From positions 1-54,594 of the forward strand of contig JBAXGN010000020.1 in the NCBI GenBank assembly GCA_037139415.1: a stretch of DNA of 54,594 bases. The letters are read 5' to 3'. The DNA comes from Verrucomicrobiota bacterium (GTDB lineage: Bacteria; Verrucomicrobiota; Verrucomicrobiia; Limisphaerales; Fontisphaeraceae). Shown here piece after piece: positions 8,364-17,222 of this stretch (position 1 is the stretch's first letter; each line of letters opens with the position of its first letter). Position numbers and translations under genes: made by a program. The notes beneath the pieces are model-generated. The model had not been told where the DNA came from and did not search any database. It was given only the letters and a program-made list of their open reading frames with translations.

Positions 8364-9869
8364 TCAAATCCTGGGCACGACAAATGGCTCACGGTATTCG
8401 CGCCGGGAGAGTTCATTGGCGCGGTCGGCGAATTCATTGACGAACTGCTCCTGTTGCGCGTCAAACGTCACCCACGGTCCAAGTACGGCGGGCGTGGCGT
8501 TCAAATCCACACCGTTTCCTCGCAAGTATTCCTGGCAACGGGTGAACGCCTCAAGCGCTGTCTGATCCGCCCGAATGGCTTCCTGAATGGCCCCGGGCGT
8601 ACTCTGTTTGCCAATCCGATGCGAAATATTTCCCATGTGACAACAGGCAGCGGAGATATGACCTTCCATCGCTTCCGCGTTGAGGCTCGCCTGTTTGCGG
8701 GTGCGCACAGCCTCGATGAAATTCGCCATCAGCGCCGTTTCCACTTCCCCGGATTTGCGGCCATCCTGAAAGTCCTTGATTTTCCGGTCCTGCCGGTCAT
8801 ACACCGCCCCGCTGGTGAAATCGCCGGCAAAATAGCCGCCCTCGCACTCAATGATAATGCCCTTGTCGCTATTGCGATATTTACCCAAACCGATAGCCGT
8901 ACCGGCTTTCCGGTAATTGCGGATTTCGCAGATGATCGGGGCCGGTTGGTAATCAAGAATTGTCAGATGCGTATTGGGCGTTTCGCCATCATCATTAAAC
9001 CCGAACCGTCCACCGATGCTCATTGCGCGGCGCGGCGGGGTGGCATACCCCAATCCCCACCGGCAAATATCAAGGACATGCAGCCCATTGTTGCCGAGTT
9101 CCGCATTGCCAGTCGGCCAACCCCAATGCCAATCGTAGTGTAATTGCCTGCGCGTCAAGAGCCCCTTGGGGGCCGGCCCACACCACAAATCGTAATCCAC
9201 CGACTCCGGCACCACCGTTGGCGCGCTGACTTTGCCAATGCCATCGCGGGGACGAAAGACCAGCGCATGGGCGTAGCGAATGTGCCCGATCTGTCCGCTG
9301 CGTAAAAAGTCGAATACTTGCGGCAGCACTGAGCTGGCGCGCCGTTGCGTGCCCACTTGCACCATCCGACCATATTTCCGCGCCGCAGCCACCATTTGCC
9401 GGCCTTCCCAGATGTTATACGAAAATGGTTTTTCGACATAGACATCCTTGCCAGCCTGACAGCCCCATACCGTGCCCAACGCGTGCCAATGATTCGGCGT
9501 CGCCAGCACGACGGCATCCACCGTCTGGTCATCCAAAATCCGGCGATAATCGGTATGTGCGGCCACCGTTTCGCCACGCTCCTTGAACTGCTGCACGCCA
9601 TGCTCCAACACGGTTTTATCCACATCGCACAACGCGACAATCTTCGCGGCAGGAACCTTTTGCAGCAGGCCGATCAATTGGCGTCCCCGCCCACCCACAC
9701 CGCCGACAACATCAATGCCGCCGAGTCCCACCACCGCCACCCGAACTTGGGAATTGGCGCCAACTGCCTTAACGGTTGTTTCAACGCCCATCGCCAAACC
9801 AGGCAGGCCAAGCATTGCTCCGGCCCCCACGAAACTCTTCACAAATTTTCTGCGTGTTATATGCTGCAT
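8364..9869 (-). CDS. TAT-exported Gfo/Idh/MocA family oxidoreductase
   Basis: 501 residues from the ATG at 9869; an in-frame ATG at 9881 is an alternative. The N-terminus is a twin-arginine signal (TRRKFVKSFVGAGAMLGLPG), so the folded, cofactor-loaded protein should be exported. A Rossmann NAD(P) motif follows (VRVAVVGLGGID). The Gfo/Idh/MocA markers D-A-V-V-L-A-T-P-N-H-W-H and the lysine motif E-K-P-F (VYVEKPFSYN) are present. The C-terminal half holds the alpha/beta substrate domain (HYDWHWGWPTGNAELGNNG). These secreted members are abundant in Verrucomicrobia and Planctomycetes and are thought to oxidise or rearrange sugars. The exact substrate is unknown. It converges on the alginate-lyase-like gene, which fits a role in polysaccharide use, but the two are not one operon. 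Confidence 0.93.
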   Translation of the reverse strand: MQHITRRKFVKSFVGAGAMLGLPGLAMGVETTVKAVGANSQVRVAVVGLGGIDVVGGVGGRGRQLIGLLQKVPAAKIVALCDVDKTVLEHGVQQFKERGETVAAHTDYRRILDDQTVDAVVLATPNHWHALGTVWGCQAGKDVYVEKPFSYNIWEGRQMVAAARKYGRMVQVGTQRRASSVLPQVFDFLRSGQIGHIRYAHALVFRPRDGIGKVSAPTVVPESVDYDLWCGPAPKGLLTRRQLHYDWHWGWPTGNAELGNNGLHVLDICRWGLGYATPPRRAMSIGGRFGFNDDGETPNTHLTILDYQPAPIICEIRNYRKAGTAIGLGKYRNSDKGIIIECEGGYFAGDFTSGAVYDRQDRKIKDFQDGRKSGEVETALMANFIEAVRTRKQASLNAEAMEGHISAACCHMGNISHRIGKQSTPGAIQEAIRADQTALEAFTRCQEYLRGNGVDLNATPAVLGPWVTFDAQQEQFVNEFADRANELSRREYREPFVVPRI

Positions 9870-10031
9870 CGCTTTATCCATGGACTATGGCGTAGCGACA
9901 AAGCGGTGTCAATTTTGAAGCCTGCAAAAACTTGCCAAAGGCCGAAACCGGGTTACCCCATAAAAACATCCAGCGTCCTCCCTGACCACACCCATCCGAT
10001 TCAAGGAGGACACTGAATCCACAGAAACAAC

Positions 10032-10307
10032 TCACATCCCCTGATGGTACTGCATTAGCTGTTTGTTCACGTACACCCAATATTTTGCGCCAAGGAGCGG
10101 GTTGCGGCGCTTCTGAATCGTCACCTCAATTCGTTCCCGTTCACACACCGTAAAATCATGTCGTTCCACCACCGGCTCGGAAATCCACCGGACGTTGCGC
10201 TTAACCTCCTGGCCATTGACAAAAATCAGCGTCTGTCCCAGAAGCTGATTGAACGCGAAATCAATTCGCCGTTTCGCCACCTCGCCAACTTCAATTGTAA
10301 ATCTCAT
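10032..10307 (-). CDS. Small beta-domain protein, conserved hypothetical
   Basis: 91 residues, no signal peptide or membrane span. It reads as two similar beta-strand blocks: an N-terminal FTIEVGEVAKRRIDFAFNQ with TLIFVNGQEV, then FTVCERERIEVTIQKRR with YWVYVNKQLMQ. The internal symmetry (strand - charged turn - V-N/K-G-strand) resembles small FAIM-like or immunoglobulin-like beta domains. I do not recognise a named family. No start-site ribosome motif is visible. It stands alone between the oxidoreductase and the ClC channel, both on the same strand, with gaps of 160-300 bp on each side. Confidence 0.7.
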   Translation of the reverse strand: MRFTIEVGEVAKRRIDFAFNQLLGQTLIFVNGQEVKRNVRWISEPVVERHDFTVCERERIEVTIQKRRNPLLGAKYWVYVNKQLMQYHQGM

Positions 10308-10604
10308 AACACTTTATTTGTCCATCCAGGTTTGCGGGCGCTTTCCACAGGGTTCCATTCCCATGCCTTTGACCTGCACCCAACCATGGAATTAAGATAA
10401 GCAGGAACCTTGCCAAAGTCGGATTTGCCCGTTTTTGCGCTGCCAATCCATCAGAATGCGCGGATTTCAGTGCGCTGGCGCATTTTTGAAGTGTGGAATG
10501 GAATCCAAGGCTGGATAGGCTGCCAGTGGCAATCCAACTTTTAGGCAATGCGTGTCTGAAATCAAACCACTTCGCCGGGGCATAATCGCAAACCCATCTC
10601 CACC
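10308..10604. other. Intergenic stretch, nothing recognised
   Basis: Lies between the ClC gene and the small beta-domain gene, both minus strand. A minus frame of about 105 codons crosses it but has no recognisable domain, low-complexity Trp/Leu content and overlaps the next gene, so it was not called. No hairpin terminator was found. Confidence 0.4.
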
Positions 10605-12431
10605 TCACCCGGAAGATGGACTCGTCGAGATCGCATCCGAGAACATGGTTAAAACCTCGTGGCGCGACAGGGCGCCGATTAACTTCTGTTCCTGCTGATT
10701 ATTCACCACCGGCACGTTGCGCGCCTCGCTCACCAGCAGTACTGGCAGGACTTCGGATAGTCTTTGGTTGGGCGTCAGGCTGGCTGGCGGCGGCCGCATG
10801 ACGTCCATGGCGATCACTCCGTCAAGTTCCGGCCCGGCGTTCAAATATTCCTTGAGATCGTGCAGCGACACCATGCCGGTGAAGCGCCCCTCCGCGTTGA
10901 CGACTGGTAAAAAGTTGAATCCACTGGCGAGAAACCGGTCGGCGATTTCACGAAATGGGGTATTTTCGCGCAACGGCGGCACCGGTGCCTGCATCATGTC
11001 CCCCACGGTGAGTTCCAAGGAAGAGCCGGGCTTGGCATTATCGCGTTCCCAATAGAGCCCCTTGGCGCGCAATGGCAGGGTATAAACAGATTCGAGATGC
11101 AATCCGCGCGAAACCAAGGTGGCCACCACACAGGCCAACATTAACGGCGGCATGATGGAATAATTGAGCGAAAGTTCAAAGATCATGATAATGGCGAGTA
11201 GCGGCGATTGCGTGGTGGCCGCCAGGACGCTGCCCATGCCGACGAGGCCAAAAGCGCCCACTGGCAGCGCGCCGCCCAAACCAATGGCGTGGAGACTCGC
11301 CCCCATCAGGCAACCCAGCGCGGCCCCCAGAAATAACGTCGGTGTGAATACCCCACCGGCCATGCCGGCCCCAATGCATACCACCGTGGCCAGCACTTTG
11401 CCCAGGAACAGGATGATCAATTGCTCGGGTGCCATGCTCTGGTTAAGCATTTCGCTGGTGCCTTCGTAGCCGTTGCCCAGCACTTCCGGAAACAGGATCG
11501 CAATATCGCCGACCACCAAGCCGGCCAGCACGATTTTGACATAGACAGGCAGGGATAACTTGCCGAACCATTTCTCGCTCTGCTCCATCAGCTTCAGGAA
11601 AAGCGCACCCGCCGCGCCGGAAAGCACCCCGAGCGCCACGAACCATGGCAACTGACTCAGCCGCGTGAAATCAAAGTTAGGCACCACGTACCATTGCTCG
11701 ATGCCGAAAAAGCGCCGGGACATCATAGCGGCAATCACCGAGGAAAATACCAGCGGGGCAAACAGGCGCATGGAAAAGTTACCCAATACAATTTGCGCGG
11801 CAAACACCGCCCCGGCGATGGGCGCATCAAAGGCGGCCGCCATGCCCGCCGCCGCACCGCAGGCCACCAGCAGACGCAGCCGGTAAGGCGGCCATTTCGC
11901 CAGCCGCCCCAGCGCGGAACTGATGGCGGCCACCAGTTGAATGATCAACCCCTCGCGGCCCACGGAGGCACCCGTGCTGATACCGGCGGCAGAGGATAGC
12001 GCCTTGACCAACGCCGGACGAAACGGCAGGCGGCCATCACCGGCAATGACGACTTCCAGCAGATTGCCGCGCCCCGGATTGCGCAGCAACCGCAGACCGA
12101 AATGAAGGATGAGCCCGGCAGCCAGCGTGCCACCGGCTACCACTAGAAAACGGTGCAGTGGCCCCACCGCTCTGGCCAGCGTCAGGATATCGCCAGTTTT
12201 GCCAAACGTGATCCACTGAACCAGATGGCTGAGCCAATGGTACAAAAGATGGACCAAACCTCCAATTATCCCCACGCCGCCGGCCAGCAGCAGGTGCAAC
12301 GTTTCCTCGGATAGGCGTAGGCGGTCGCGCAATACCAGCACCCCGCGCCAGTGCTTCTGCGTGAAGCCGCGCAGACGTGCCACGATCAGTTGCAATGGTG
12401 ACGTATCGCCCGCCATGTTCCGAGCTAGCAT
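10605..12431 (-). CDS. ClC-family chloride channel/transporter with CBS pair
   Basis: 608 residues. The membrane part (about 45-440) has the ClC motifs G-R-E-G (E160, the gating glutamate) and G-G-V-F-T-P-T-L-F-L-G-A-A-L-G. The usual GSGIP-type anion loop is replaced by GRGNLLEV. The cytoplasmic C-terminus (about 475-600) is a pair of CBS domains (VGDMMQAPVPPLRENTPFREI, then AMDVMRPPPASLTPNQRLSEV) that in relatives bind adenine nucleotides and regulate transport. ClC proteins carry Cl- or exchange Cl-/H+ across the inner membrane; which of the two cannot be told here. The start could also be the ATG at 12416. The sequence AAAGAGG sits one base from the 12431 ATG, closer than usual. Confidence 0.95.
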   Translation of the reverse strand: MLARNMAGDTSPLQLIVARLRGFTQKHWRGVLVLRDRLRLSEETLHLLLAGGVGIIGGLVHLLYHWLSHLVQWITFGKTGDILTLARAVGPLHRFLVVAGGTLAAGLILHFGLRLLRNPGRGNLLEVVIAGDGRLPFRPALVKALSSAAGISTGASVGREGLIIQLVAAISSALGRLAKWPPYRLRLLVACGAAAGMAAAFDAPIAGAVFAAQIVLGNFSMRLFAPLVFSSVIAAMMSRRFFGIEQWYVVPNFDFTRLSQLPWFVALGVLSGAAGALFLKLMEQSEKWFGKLSLPVYVKIVLAGLVVGDIAILFPEVLGNGYEGTSEMLNQSMAPEQLIILFLGKVLATVVCIGAGMAGGVFTPTLFLGAALGCLMGASLHAIGLGGALPVGAFGLVGMGSVLAATTQSPLLAIIMIFELSLNYSIMPPLMLACVVATLVSRGLHLESVYTLPLRAKGLYWERDNAKPGSSLELTVGDMMQAPVPPLRENTPFREIADRFLASGFNFLPVVNAEGRFTGMVSLHDLKEYLNAGPELDGVIAMDVMRPPPASLTPNQRLSEVLPVLLVSEARNVPVVNNQQEQKLIGALSRHEVLTMFSDAISTSPSSG

Positions 12432-12631
12432 ACCTCTTTCTCTGGCGCTCTGCCAGCGCGTAGATTACAGGATATTTTGCGGATTGCGGTTTTGCCGGGA
12501 ATCGTCTCTACTAGCCACGGTTGCCGGAGTGGCGAATGGCTGGACGGATATTACGGCGTGGGCGCGGACCAGGAAGCCCGAGTATCCCCTTGCCCGTCCG
12601 TTCAATGAAACTCCCGACTGACCAATGTATT

Positions 12632-13816
12632 ATGTCGTCATTTGAAGCACAGAATGTGATCGCGTCGAATGTCCGGAATATTCCCCGTTCCGGCATTCGC
12701 GATTTTTTTGACATTGTCCAAGGGATGAAGGATGTCATCTCCCTCGGCGTGGGTGAACCGGATTTTGTCACCCCCTGGCATATTCGCGAAGCGGCGATTT
12801 ACGCGCTTGAACGGGGACGCACCAGTTACACCTCCAATCTTGGCCTGCCCAAGCTGCGCGAGGCCATAGCCGCCCACCTGCAAAAACATTTTCACGTGGC
12901 CTACGATCCCAAGAACCAGATCATCATCACCGTGGGGGTCAGTGAAGCCATGGATATCGCCTTGCGCGCCATCATCAATCCAAGCGACGAAATCATTTAC
13001 CATGAGCCATGCTATGTCAGTTACTCGCCAAGCATCTCGATGGCGCACGGCATTCCAGTGGCCGTCTCCTGCCGGGCCGAGGATGGTTTTGCCGTGAGCG
13101 CGGCACAGATCGAGCGCGTCATCACGCCCAAATGCAAAGCGCTCGTCCTAAACTTTCCCACTAATCCCACCGGCGGCACCATGACCCGCGCGGAACTGGA
13201 AAAGATCGCCGCCATCGTGGTGCGTCACAATCTCGTGTTGCTAACGGATGAAATTTATTCCGAACTCACCTTCGAGGGCGAGCACGTCAGTATTGCCGCG
13301 CTGCCGGGAATGCTGGAGCGCACGATTTTTTTGCATGGCTTTTCCAAGGCGTATGCCATGACCGGTTTTCGCATTGGTTACGCGTGCGGACCCGCGGCGA
13401 TCATCGAAGCGATGATGAAGATTCATCAATACTCGATGTTATGCGCCAGCATCATCAGCCAGGAGGCCGCCATCGAGGCCATCAACCATGGGTTGCCGGA
13501 TACCGCACACATGCGCGACCAGTATCGCCTGCGCCGCAATTTCATTGTCAAGGCGCTGAACGACATGGGACTCACCTGCCATCTACCGCGCGGTTCCTTT
13601 TACGCGTTCCCCTGCATTCGCAGCACCGGACTAAACTCCAAGGAGTTCGCCGTGAAACTGCTGGAGCAGGAAAAAGTGGCCTGCGTGCCTGGCAGCGCCT
13701 TCGGTCCGTCCGGTGAAGGTTATCTGCGCTGTTGTTTCGCCACCGCCCTGGATCAAATCCAGATCGCCACGGAACGCATGGCGCGGTTTGTGGAACGAAC
13801 CCGCAAGGCTGGATAA
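12632..13816 (+). CDS. PLP-dependent class I/II aminotransferase
   Basis: 394 residues from the ATG at 12632. That start was chosen because MSSFEAQNVIASNVRNIPRSG matches the family N-terminus; ATGs at 12521 and 12605 are in frame but add sequence without family resemblance. The AspC/AlaT-like fold-type I signature is complete: GEPDF substrate loop, NFPTNPTGG, LTDEIYSEL, and HGFSKAYAMTGFRIGY with the PLP-binding Lys at about residue 239. R in RCCFATALD is the substrate carboxylate arginine. It transfers an amino group between an amino acid and a 2-oxo acid in the cytoplasm. Aspartate, alanine or aromatic substrates are all possible. It is divergent from the ClC gene and convergent with the NDK gene. 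Confidence 0.93.
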   Translation: MSSFEAQNVIASNVRNIPRSGIRDFFDIVQGMKDVISLGVGEPDFVTPWHIREAAIYALERGRTSYTSNLGLPKLREAIAAHLQKHFHVAYDPKNQIIITVGVSEAMDIALRAIINPSDEIIYHEPCYVSYSPSISMAHGIPVAVSCRAEDGFAVSAAQIERVITPKCKALVLNFPTNPTGGTMTRAELEKIAAIVVRHNLVLLTDEIYSELTFEGEHVSIAALPGMLERTIFLHGFSKAYAMTGFRIGYACGPAAIIEAMMKIHQYSMLCASIISQEAAIEAINHGLPDTAHMRDQYRLRRNFIVKALNDMGLTCHLPRGSFYAFPCIRSTGLNSKEFAVKLLEQEKVACVPGSAFGPSGEGYLRCCFATALDQIQIATERMARFVERTRKAG

Positions 13817-13831
13817 AATGGCAGCCAGTTT

Positions 13832-13882
13832 CCAAACAAGAAAAGATCAAACCCCGAATCAACGGTTTTCGATCTTGTTTGG
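13832..13882. terminator. Inverted repeat between convergent genes, likely bidirectional terminator
   Basis: CCAAACAAGA (13832-13841) pairs with TCTTGTTTGG (13873-13882), ten base pairs with a 31-base loop that contains a further AAGATC/GATCTT match. The arms are T/A rich on their outer sides (TTTGGTTTTC to the right). The site lies 15 bp after the aminotransferase stop and 76 bp after the NDK stop. Confidence 0.5.
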
Positions 13883-13958
13883 TTTTCACGGGACACCGCA
13901 AAAAACCTGTCTGCCCTGCATGTTTTCTGGCCATCGCCAGCCAGCGGCTGACAATTCT

Positions 13959-15131
13959 TCAGGCTTTGCCGTAAAACTCTTCCACCACCGCCCGGAACGT
14001 ATTCTCAGCGGGCTGAACGATCCCAAACTCGCGCGTGGCACTCTCCACCGAGTCGCTCGCATGTCCCGCGTTGACCATGATGGTGGAACCGAATTCGCGG
14101 CGAATGGAACCAGGCGGTGCCTTTGAAGGGTCCGTGGGCCCCAGAACATCCCGAATTTTAGCCACCGCATTCGGCCCTTCGTAAACAATCGCAATGCATT
14201 TCTCCGTGCCCGGCTGGCTACGCATTTCCGGCGTGCATTCACTCGGCGCCCGGCCGGACATAAACCGTACGATATTCTCGAACTGGTTGTCGCCATAAAT
14301 TGGCCCCAACGTCTCGCCCAGTTCGCGCTCGACCAAGTCAGGCAGCTTGATGCCGGTTTCCTTTTCAATCGCCGCCCGCGCCTTGGGTCCGACCACATCC
14401 TTCATTTTGGTCCGCAGTATCTCCCGCACGGGCCCATAGAACTCCATGGCCTGCGCCACACTCATCCGGTGTACTTTGATGCCCACGATGTAGAGCCCTG
14501 TGCGGCTGAAAAAATCAATCATGTTACCCGGGCGCCCGCTCGGAAAACGGAAGTTGTCCGGCTTGATCAGCACCAGCGTGCGTTCGGGTTTTTCATCGGG
14601 CTGATAGGCGATCGTGTCGTTCAACACGCCGCCATCGGTATCCGAATACCGGGCCCACAACTTCAATTTGACGATGCCCTCTTCCGCGTTGGGCGCGGCC
14701 AGCACCGCCGGCTCGAAGTACTGCACCTGGTCATGCTCATCCAGGATGATGTCCCCATAGGTATCCCGGATGGTTTCTCCGCCATGGGAACTCCATAAGA
14801 AATTGCCCACCACCTTGCGCACCTTGCGCACGGCGTCATCACCCCGAAACAGCAGCATCATGACCCGGCGGCCGCGTTTGGTCTTGGAATCGGGCGATAA
14901 ATTTTTCAAAATATAATCCCGAATCAATTCCTGCACTTTTTGCTCCTGGGGATTCTGCCCCGAAAGGATGGTCTGAGAATATTCCCTGGCCAATTCCACG
15001 CTGGGAGAAAACATGCGTGCCCCCGCCAATTCCAAACCGGTGCGGGTCAAGAGCCGTGCGAGAATGCCGCCCGTTCTGGACTTGCGGAGGGAATAAGGCG
15101 TAATGATTACGTATGCGAGTTGTTCAGCCAT
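13959..15131 (-). CDS. Double nucleoside-diphosphate-kinase-domain protein, N-domain degenerate
   Basis: 390 residues, against about 140 for a single NDK. The C-terminal module (about 184-390) keeps the active-site set: LVLIKPDNF, YGPVREIL, R-x-x-F-G and the catalytic histidine in N-A-G-H-A-S-D-S (H357), with an extra ~60-residue segment before the C-I-A-I-V-Y-E-G strand. The N-terminal module (about 1-160) has the same order of elements (YVIITPYSLRKSRTGGI, GDDAVRKVRKVVG, ETIRDTYGD). Its histidine segment is replaced by YFEPAVLAAPNAEEG, so it should be inactive for phosphotransfer. NDK makes NTPs from NDPs and ATP through phospho-His. The N-domain may be regulatory or structural. The C-domain role as the cell's NDK is likely. 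Confidence 0.9.
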   Translation of the reverse strand: MAEQLAYVIITPYSLRKSRTGGILARLLTRTGLELAGARMFSPSVELAREYSQTILSGQNPQEQKVQELIRDYILKNLSPDSKTKRGRRVMMLLFRGDDAVRKVRKVVGNFLWSSHGGETIRDTYGDIILDEHDQVQYFEPAVLAAPNAEEGIVKLKLWARYSDTDGGVLNDTIAYQPDEKPERTLVLIKPDNFRFPSGRPGNMIDFFSRTGLYIVGIKVHRMSVAQAMEFYGPVREILRTKMKDVVGPKARAAIEKETGIKLPDLVERELGETLGPIYGDNQFENIVRFMSGRAPSECTPEMRSQPGTEKCIAIVYEGPNAVAKIRDVLGPTDPSKAPPGSIRREFGSTIMVNAGHASDSVESATREFGIVQPAENTFRAVVEEFYGKA

Positions 15132-15158
15132 AAATATCTGTGTTAAACGGATTTTTGC

Positions 15159-15362
15159 TTATGCCGCTGGGGGATTCTGCGGCGGGAGAGCACTGACTGG
15201 TGCGGCGCTATTGGCGGCTTTGCCACCCAAAATTTTAAACATCACCACCCCGCAGGTCGGGCACTTGCCTTTGATGGCTTTGCGCCCGTTTTTCATCGTT
15301 TCTTCGACGACATTTGTTATTTCTTTCTTCGCCTTGCACTTTACGCAATATCCTTCTGGCAT
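15159..15362 (-). CDS. DUF5679-type zinc-ribbon small protein
   Basis: 67 residues from the ATG at 15362, which has a strong ribosome site (AGGAAGGA about 6 bases upstream); a longer upstream frame is therefore rejected. Two cysteine pairs, C-V-K-C near the start (GYCVKCKAK) and C-P-T-C (KGKCPTCGV), make a zinc ribbon, and the middle R-K-A-I-K-G matches the DUF5679 family. The tail is Ala/Pro rich. The function is not known. It lies 27 bp upstream of the NDK gene on the same strand, so the two probably form one transcript with this gene first. Confidence 0.88.
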   Translation of the reverse strand: MPEGYCVKCKAKKEITNVVEETMKNGRKAIKGKCPTCGVVMFKILGGKAANSAAPVSALPPQNPPAA

Positions 15363-15544
15363 AAAATCCTTCCTAGCGCTTTTTGGGCGCTGATCAAATT
15401 CAATTCCTGAGCATAGTATCCGGCGGCCAGAGCCGTCAATTGTAAAACAAACGCCTTCCGCCCGTTTGCGGGCAGGCAGAAACTGGCAAACCACAAGCAA
15501 AAAACTAAAGCAAAACCGGGCAAAAGACAAATAAAATATCAAGG

Positions 15545-15561
15545 GAGCCATTTTTAGGCTC
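15545..15561 (-). terminator. Weak hairpin at the eboE stop codon
   Basis: On the minus strand GAGCC-TAAAAAT-GGCTC forms a 5-bp stem that overlaps the eboE stop and is followed by a T/A-rich run (CCTTGATATTTTATTTG). The stem is short, so termination is only possible, not shown. Confidence 0.3.
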
Positions 15562-16747
15562 AGATCGCCAGCACACCCCGTTTGGCAAATTCACCCAGGG
15601 TCCACTGGTACTCCGCCGCCAATTGATCCACGACCGCGACCGCTCTCATAGACGCGGGCATCACTTCCCACGTGTACGTTTCCATCTCGAAATGTCGGCA
15701 TACGCCCGGCTGGGTTGCCATCCGGTCCAACACCTCGCACACATGGCCGACCGTGTTGCCGCCCCAGGTCTGTGGCGGGCTGTGCAGTGGAATGTGGAAA
15801 TGCACCCGCCATTCCGACAGTTGCTCCCGCGCGACAGGATGATCCACCGGCGCGCATGCCGCCAAGGCCACATCCAAATCCCGATGGCGCGTCAAGGTCC
15901 CGTCCTGGCCCCGGACCACCACTTGATGCAGGTACACCTGATCCTGAAATTGGCGCAAGACGTTGCACGCCTCCACGGTGGGGAACACCGCGAGCGCGTT
16001 GCTCAGGTGTACCTTGCTGATTTTGATTCCATGCCCGATCAAGCGATCCAGTGCGGCGGTTGCCGACTCGAATTCAATGGCCAGATGACAGCAGTCGTAA
16101 TTCACCCCCAGAAATTGGCCAAGCCGCGCATCCCCCGGGCGGTGACGGCGCATGGTCTCAAAAAAACGCACCGTTTCCTCACTGGTTTCCAGATAACACA
16201 ACGGCTCCGGCTCCAACCCCAAATGCAGTATCTTGCCGGTACGGGCTTGCAGGCGTTCCAGATAATCAATGCAGTGCCACAGGTTATCCCGCGCCGCCAC
16301 GAGTTGGGCCTCCTCCATGATGAAGGATTTGAAGGAAACCGGCACGGTGCTGACGCTGCCCTCAACCCCGGTTGGCAGCAAACCTGCCAGCAATTTAAAC
16401 AGGGCGCAGGTATATTCCAGCCGTTCCCGGGTGGTCCAATCGGGCGAATACACCTGCTCTTTGACCCGGGTTCCATGGAAACGCCCATATGGGAACCCGT
16501 TGATGGTAAAAACGTAACAGTTATTGTGCTCCAACCATCGTCGAAAGGCGTTGACGGTTTGCGGTTCGCTTAGTTCCCGCGCGGCGTCACATCCCAAGCG
16601 CAACCCGATGGCATACGGCCCGGGCGGGCAAACCCGATCCCGCACCGCCAAGGTGTGGCGTTGCAATGCCGCAAACGTCTCACCCCAACTCTCGCCCCGA
16701 TGGATATTGGTGCAATACGCCAGATGCCGGTCATCACTCAGTCGCAT
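15560..16747 (-). CDS. eboE: EboE-like metabolite traffic protein (TIM-barrel)
   Basis: 395 residues, no signal peptide. The N-terminus YCTNIHRGESWGETFAALQR is the hallmark of EboE, a xylose-isomerase-like TIM-barrel protein. Other conserved pieces are NGFPYGRFHG, LGLEPEPLCYLETSEE (metal-ligand glutamates) and GVNYDCCHLA. In cyanobacteria, Bacteroidetes and algae EboE sits with EboA, B, C, D and F in a cluster proposed to move a precursor metabolite to the periplasm. None of the partners is visible here, so the gene is an orphan in this window. The start at 16747 is the family start (MRLSDDRHLAYC). The biochemical reaction is not established; sugar phosphate isomerase or epimerase chemistry is an inference from fold. 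Confidence 0.85.
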   Translation of the reverse strand: MRLSDDRHLAYCTNIHRGESWGETFAALQRHTLAVRDRVCPPGPYAIGLRLGCDAARELSEPQTVNAFRRWLEHNNCYVFTINGFPYGRFHGTRVKEQVYSPDWTTRERLEYTCALFKLLAGLLPTGVEGSVSTVPVSFKSFIMEEAQLVAARDNLWHCIDYLERLQARTGKILHLGLEPEPLCYLETSEETVRFFETMRRHRPGDARLGQFLGVNYDCCHLAIEFESATAALDRLIGHGIKISKVHLSNALAVFPTVEACNVLRQFQDQVYLHQVVVRGQDGTLTRHRDLDVALAACAPVDHPVAREQLSEWRVHFHIPLHSPPQTWGGNTVGHVCEVLDRMATQPGVCRHFEMETYTWEVMPASMRAVAVVDQLAAEYQWTLGEFAKRGVLAI

Positions 16748-16812
16748 GAGTCACATTAGACCTTGTTTTCACACGTTGCCCAAGCGGCTTTGGTCATGGC
16801 TGGCAAGGTGGC

Positions 16813-16846
16813 AAAACAAAAGCCCGCCGACCGGGTGGGTGGCGGG
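16813..16846 (-). terminator. Rho-independent terminator after the ferredoxin gene
   Basis: On the minus strand CCCGCC pairs with GGCGGG around an inner ACC/GGT, followed directly by CTTTTGTTTT. It lies about 28 bp after the ferredoxin stop and before eboE, which suggests the two are separate transcripts. Confidence 0.7.
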
Positions 16847-16873
16847 GTGTAAAAGGCGCTAACGGATGCCAGA

Positions 16874-17107
16874 CTAGGCGCCGTCGTTGCCAATGGCTTC
16901 GACCGGGCAGCCTTCTTTGGCTTCATTGCACTGAGCTTCTTCTTCAGGATTCTCAGGTTGCTTGAAGATGTACGAGAAACCGCCTTCTTCGTTGCGTTTG
17001 AAGTTATTGGGAGCCGTTTCGCGGCAGAGATCGCAGTCAATGCATTGATTGTCCACGTAAAACTTGCCAGCGGCATTAATCGGATATTTATTTGATTTGT
17101 CTGCCAT
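16874..17107 (-). CDS. Single-cluster ferredoxin
   Basis: 77 residues from the ATG at 17107 (MADKSNKYPINAAGKFYVD). Cysteines C22, C25 and C28 (C-I-D-C-D-L-C) plus C67 in G-C-P-V-E-A-I match a single [4Fe-4S] (or [3Fe-4S]) ferredoxin; C60 is an extra cysteine that could form a disulfide or a swap ligand. The acidic surface (NEEGG, PEEEAQ) is typical of an electron carrier. It would act in the cytoplasm, with partners not evident from context. A hairpin terminator follows the stop. Upstream, the A/T-rich tract near 17160-17190 could hold its promoter but no good -35/-10 pair was found. Confidence 0.93.
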   Translation of the reverse strand: MADKSNKYPINAAGKFYVDNQCIDCDLCRETAPNNFKRNEEGGFSYIFKQPENPEEEAQCNEAKEGCPVEAIGNDGA

Positions 17108-17222
17108 ATTCGTTACAAATGTTGGGCGAATCATGGCGAGCTTGCGATAAATAGCAAGTCCCTTTTGGAATAATTTTTATTTTTTTGCCAAGGCCAGCGC
17201 CCGACCGGTTTCACGAATTTTA

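Noticed and set aside
10291-10608. 105-codon minus frame between the ClC gene and the small beta-domain gene
   Set aside because: No domain and Trp/Leu-rich odd composition; it also overlaps the next real gene start.
12521-12605. tRNA-like text (GCCGGAGTGGCGAATGG) before the aminotransferase
   Set aside because: No matching acceptor stem or T-loop could be folded by eye, so no tRNA was called.
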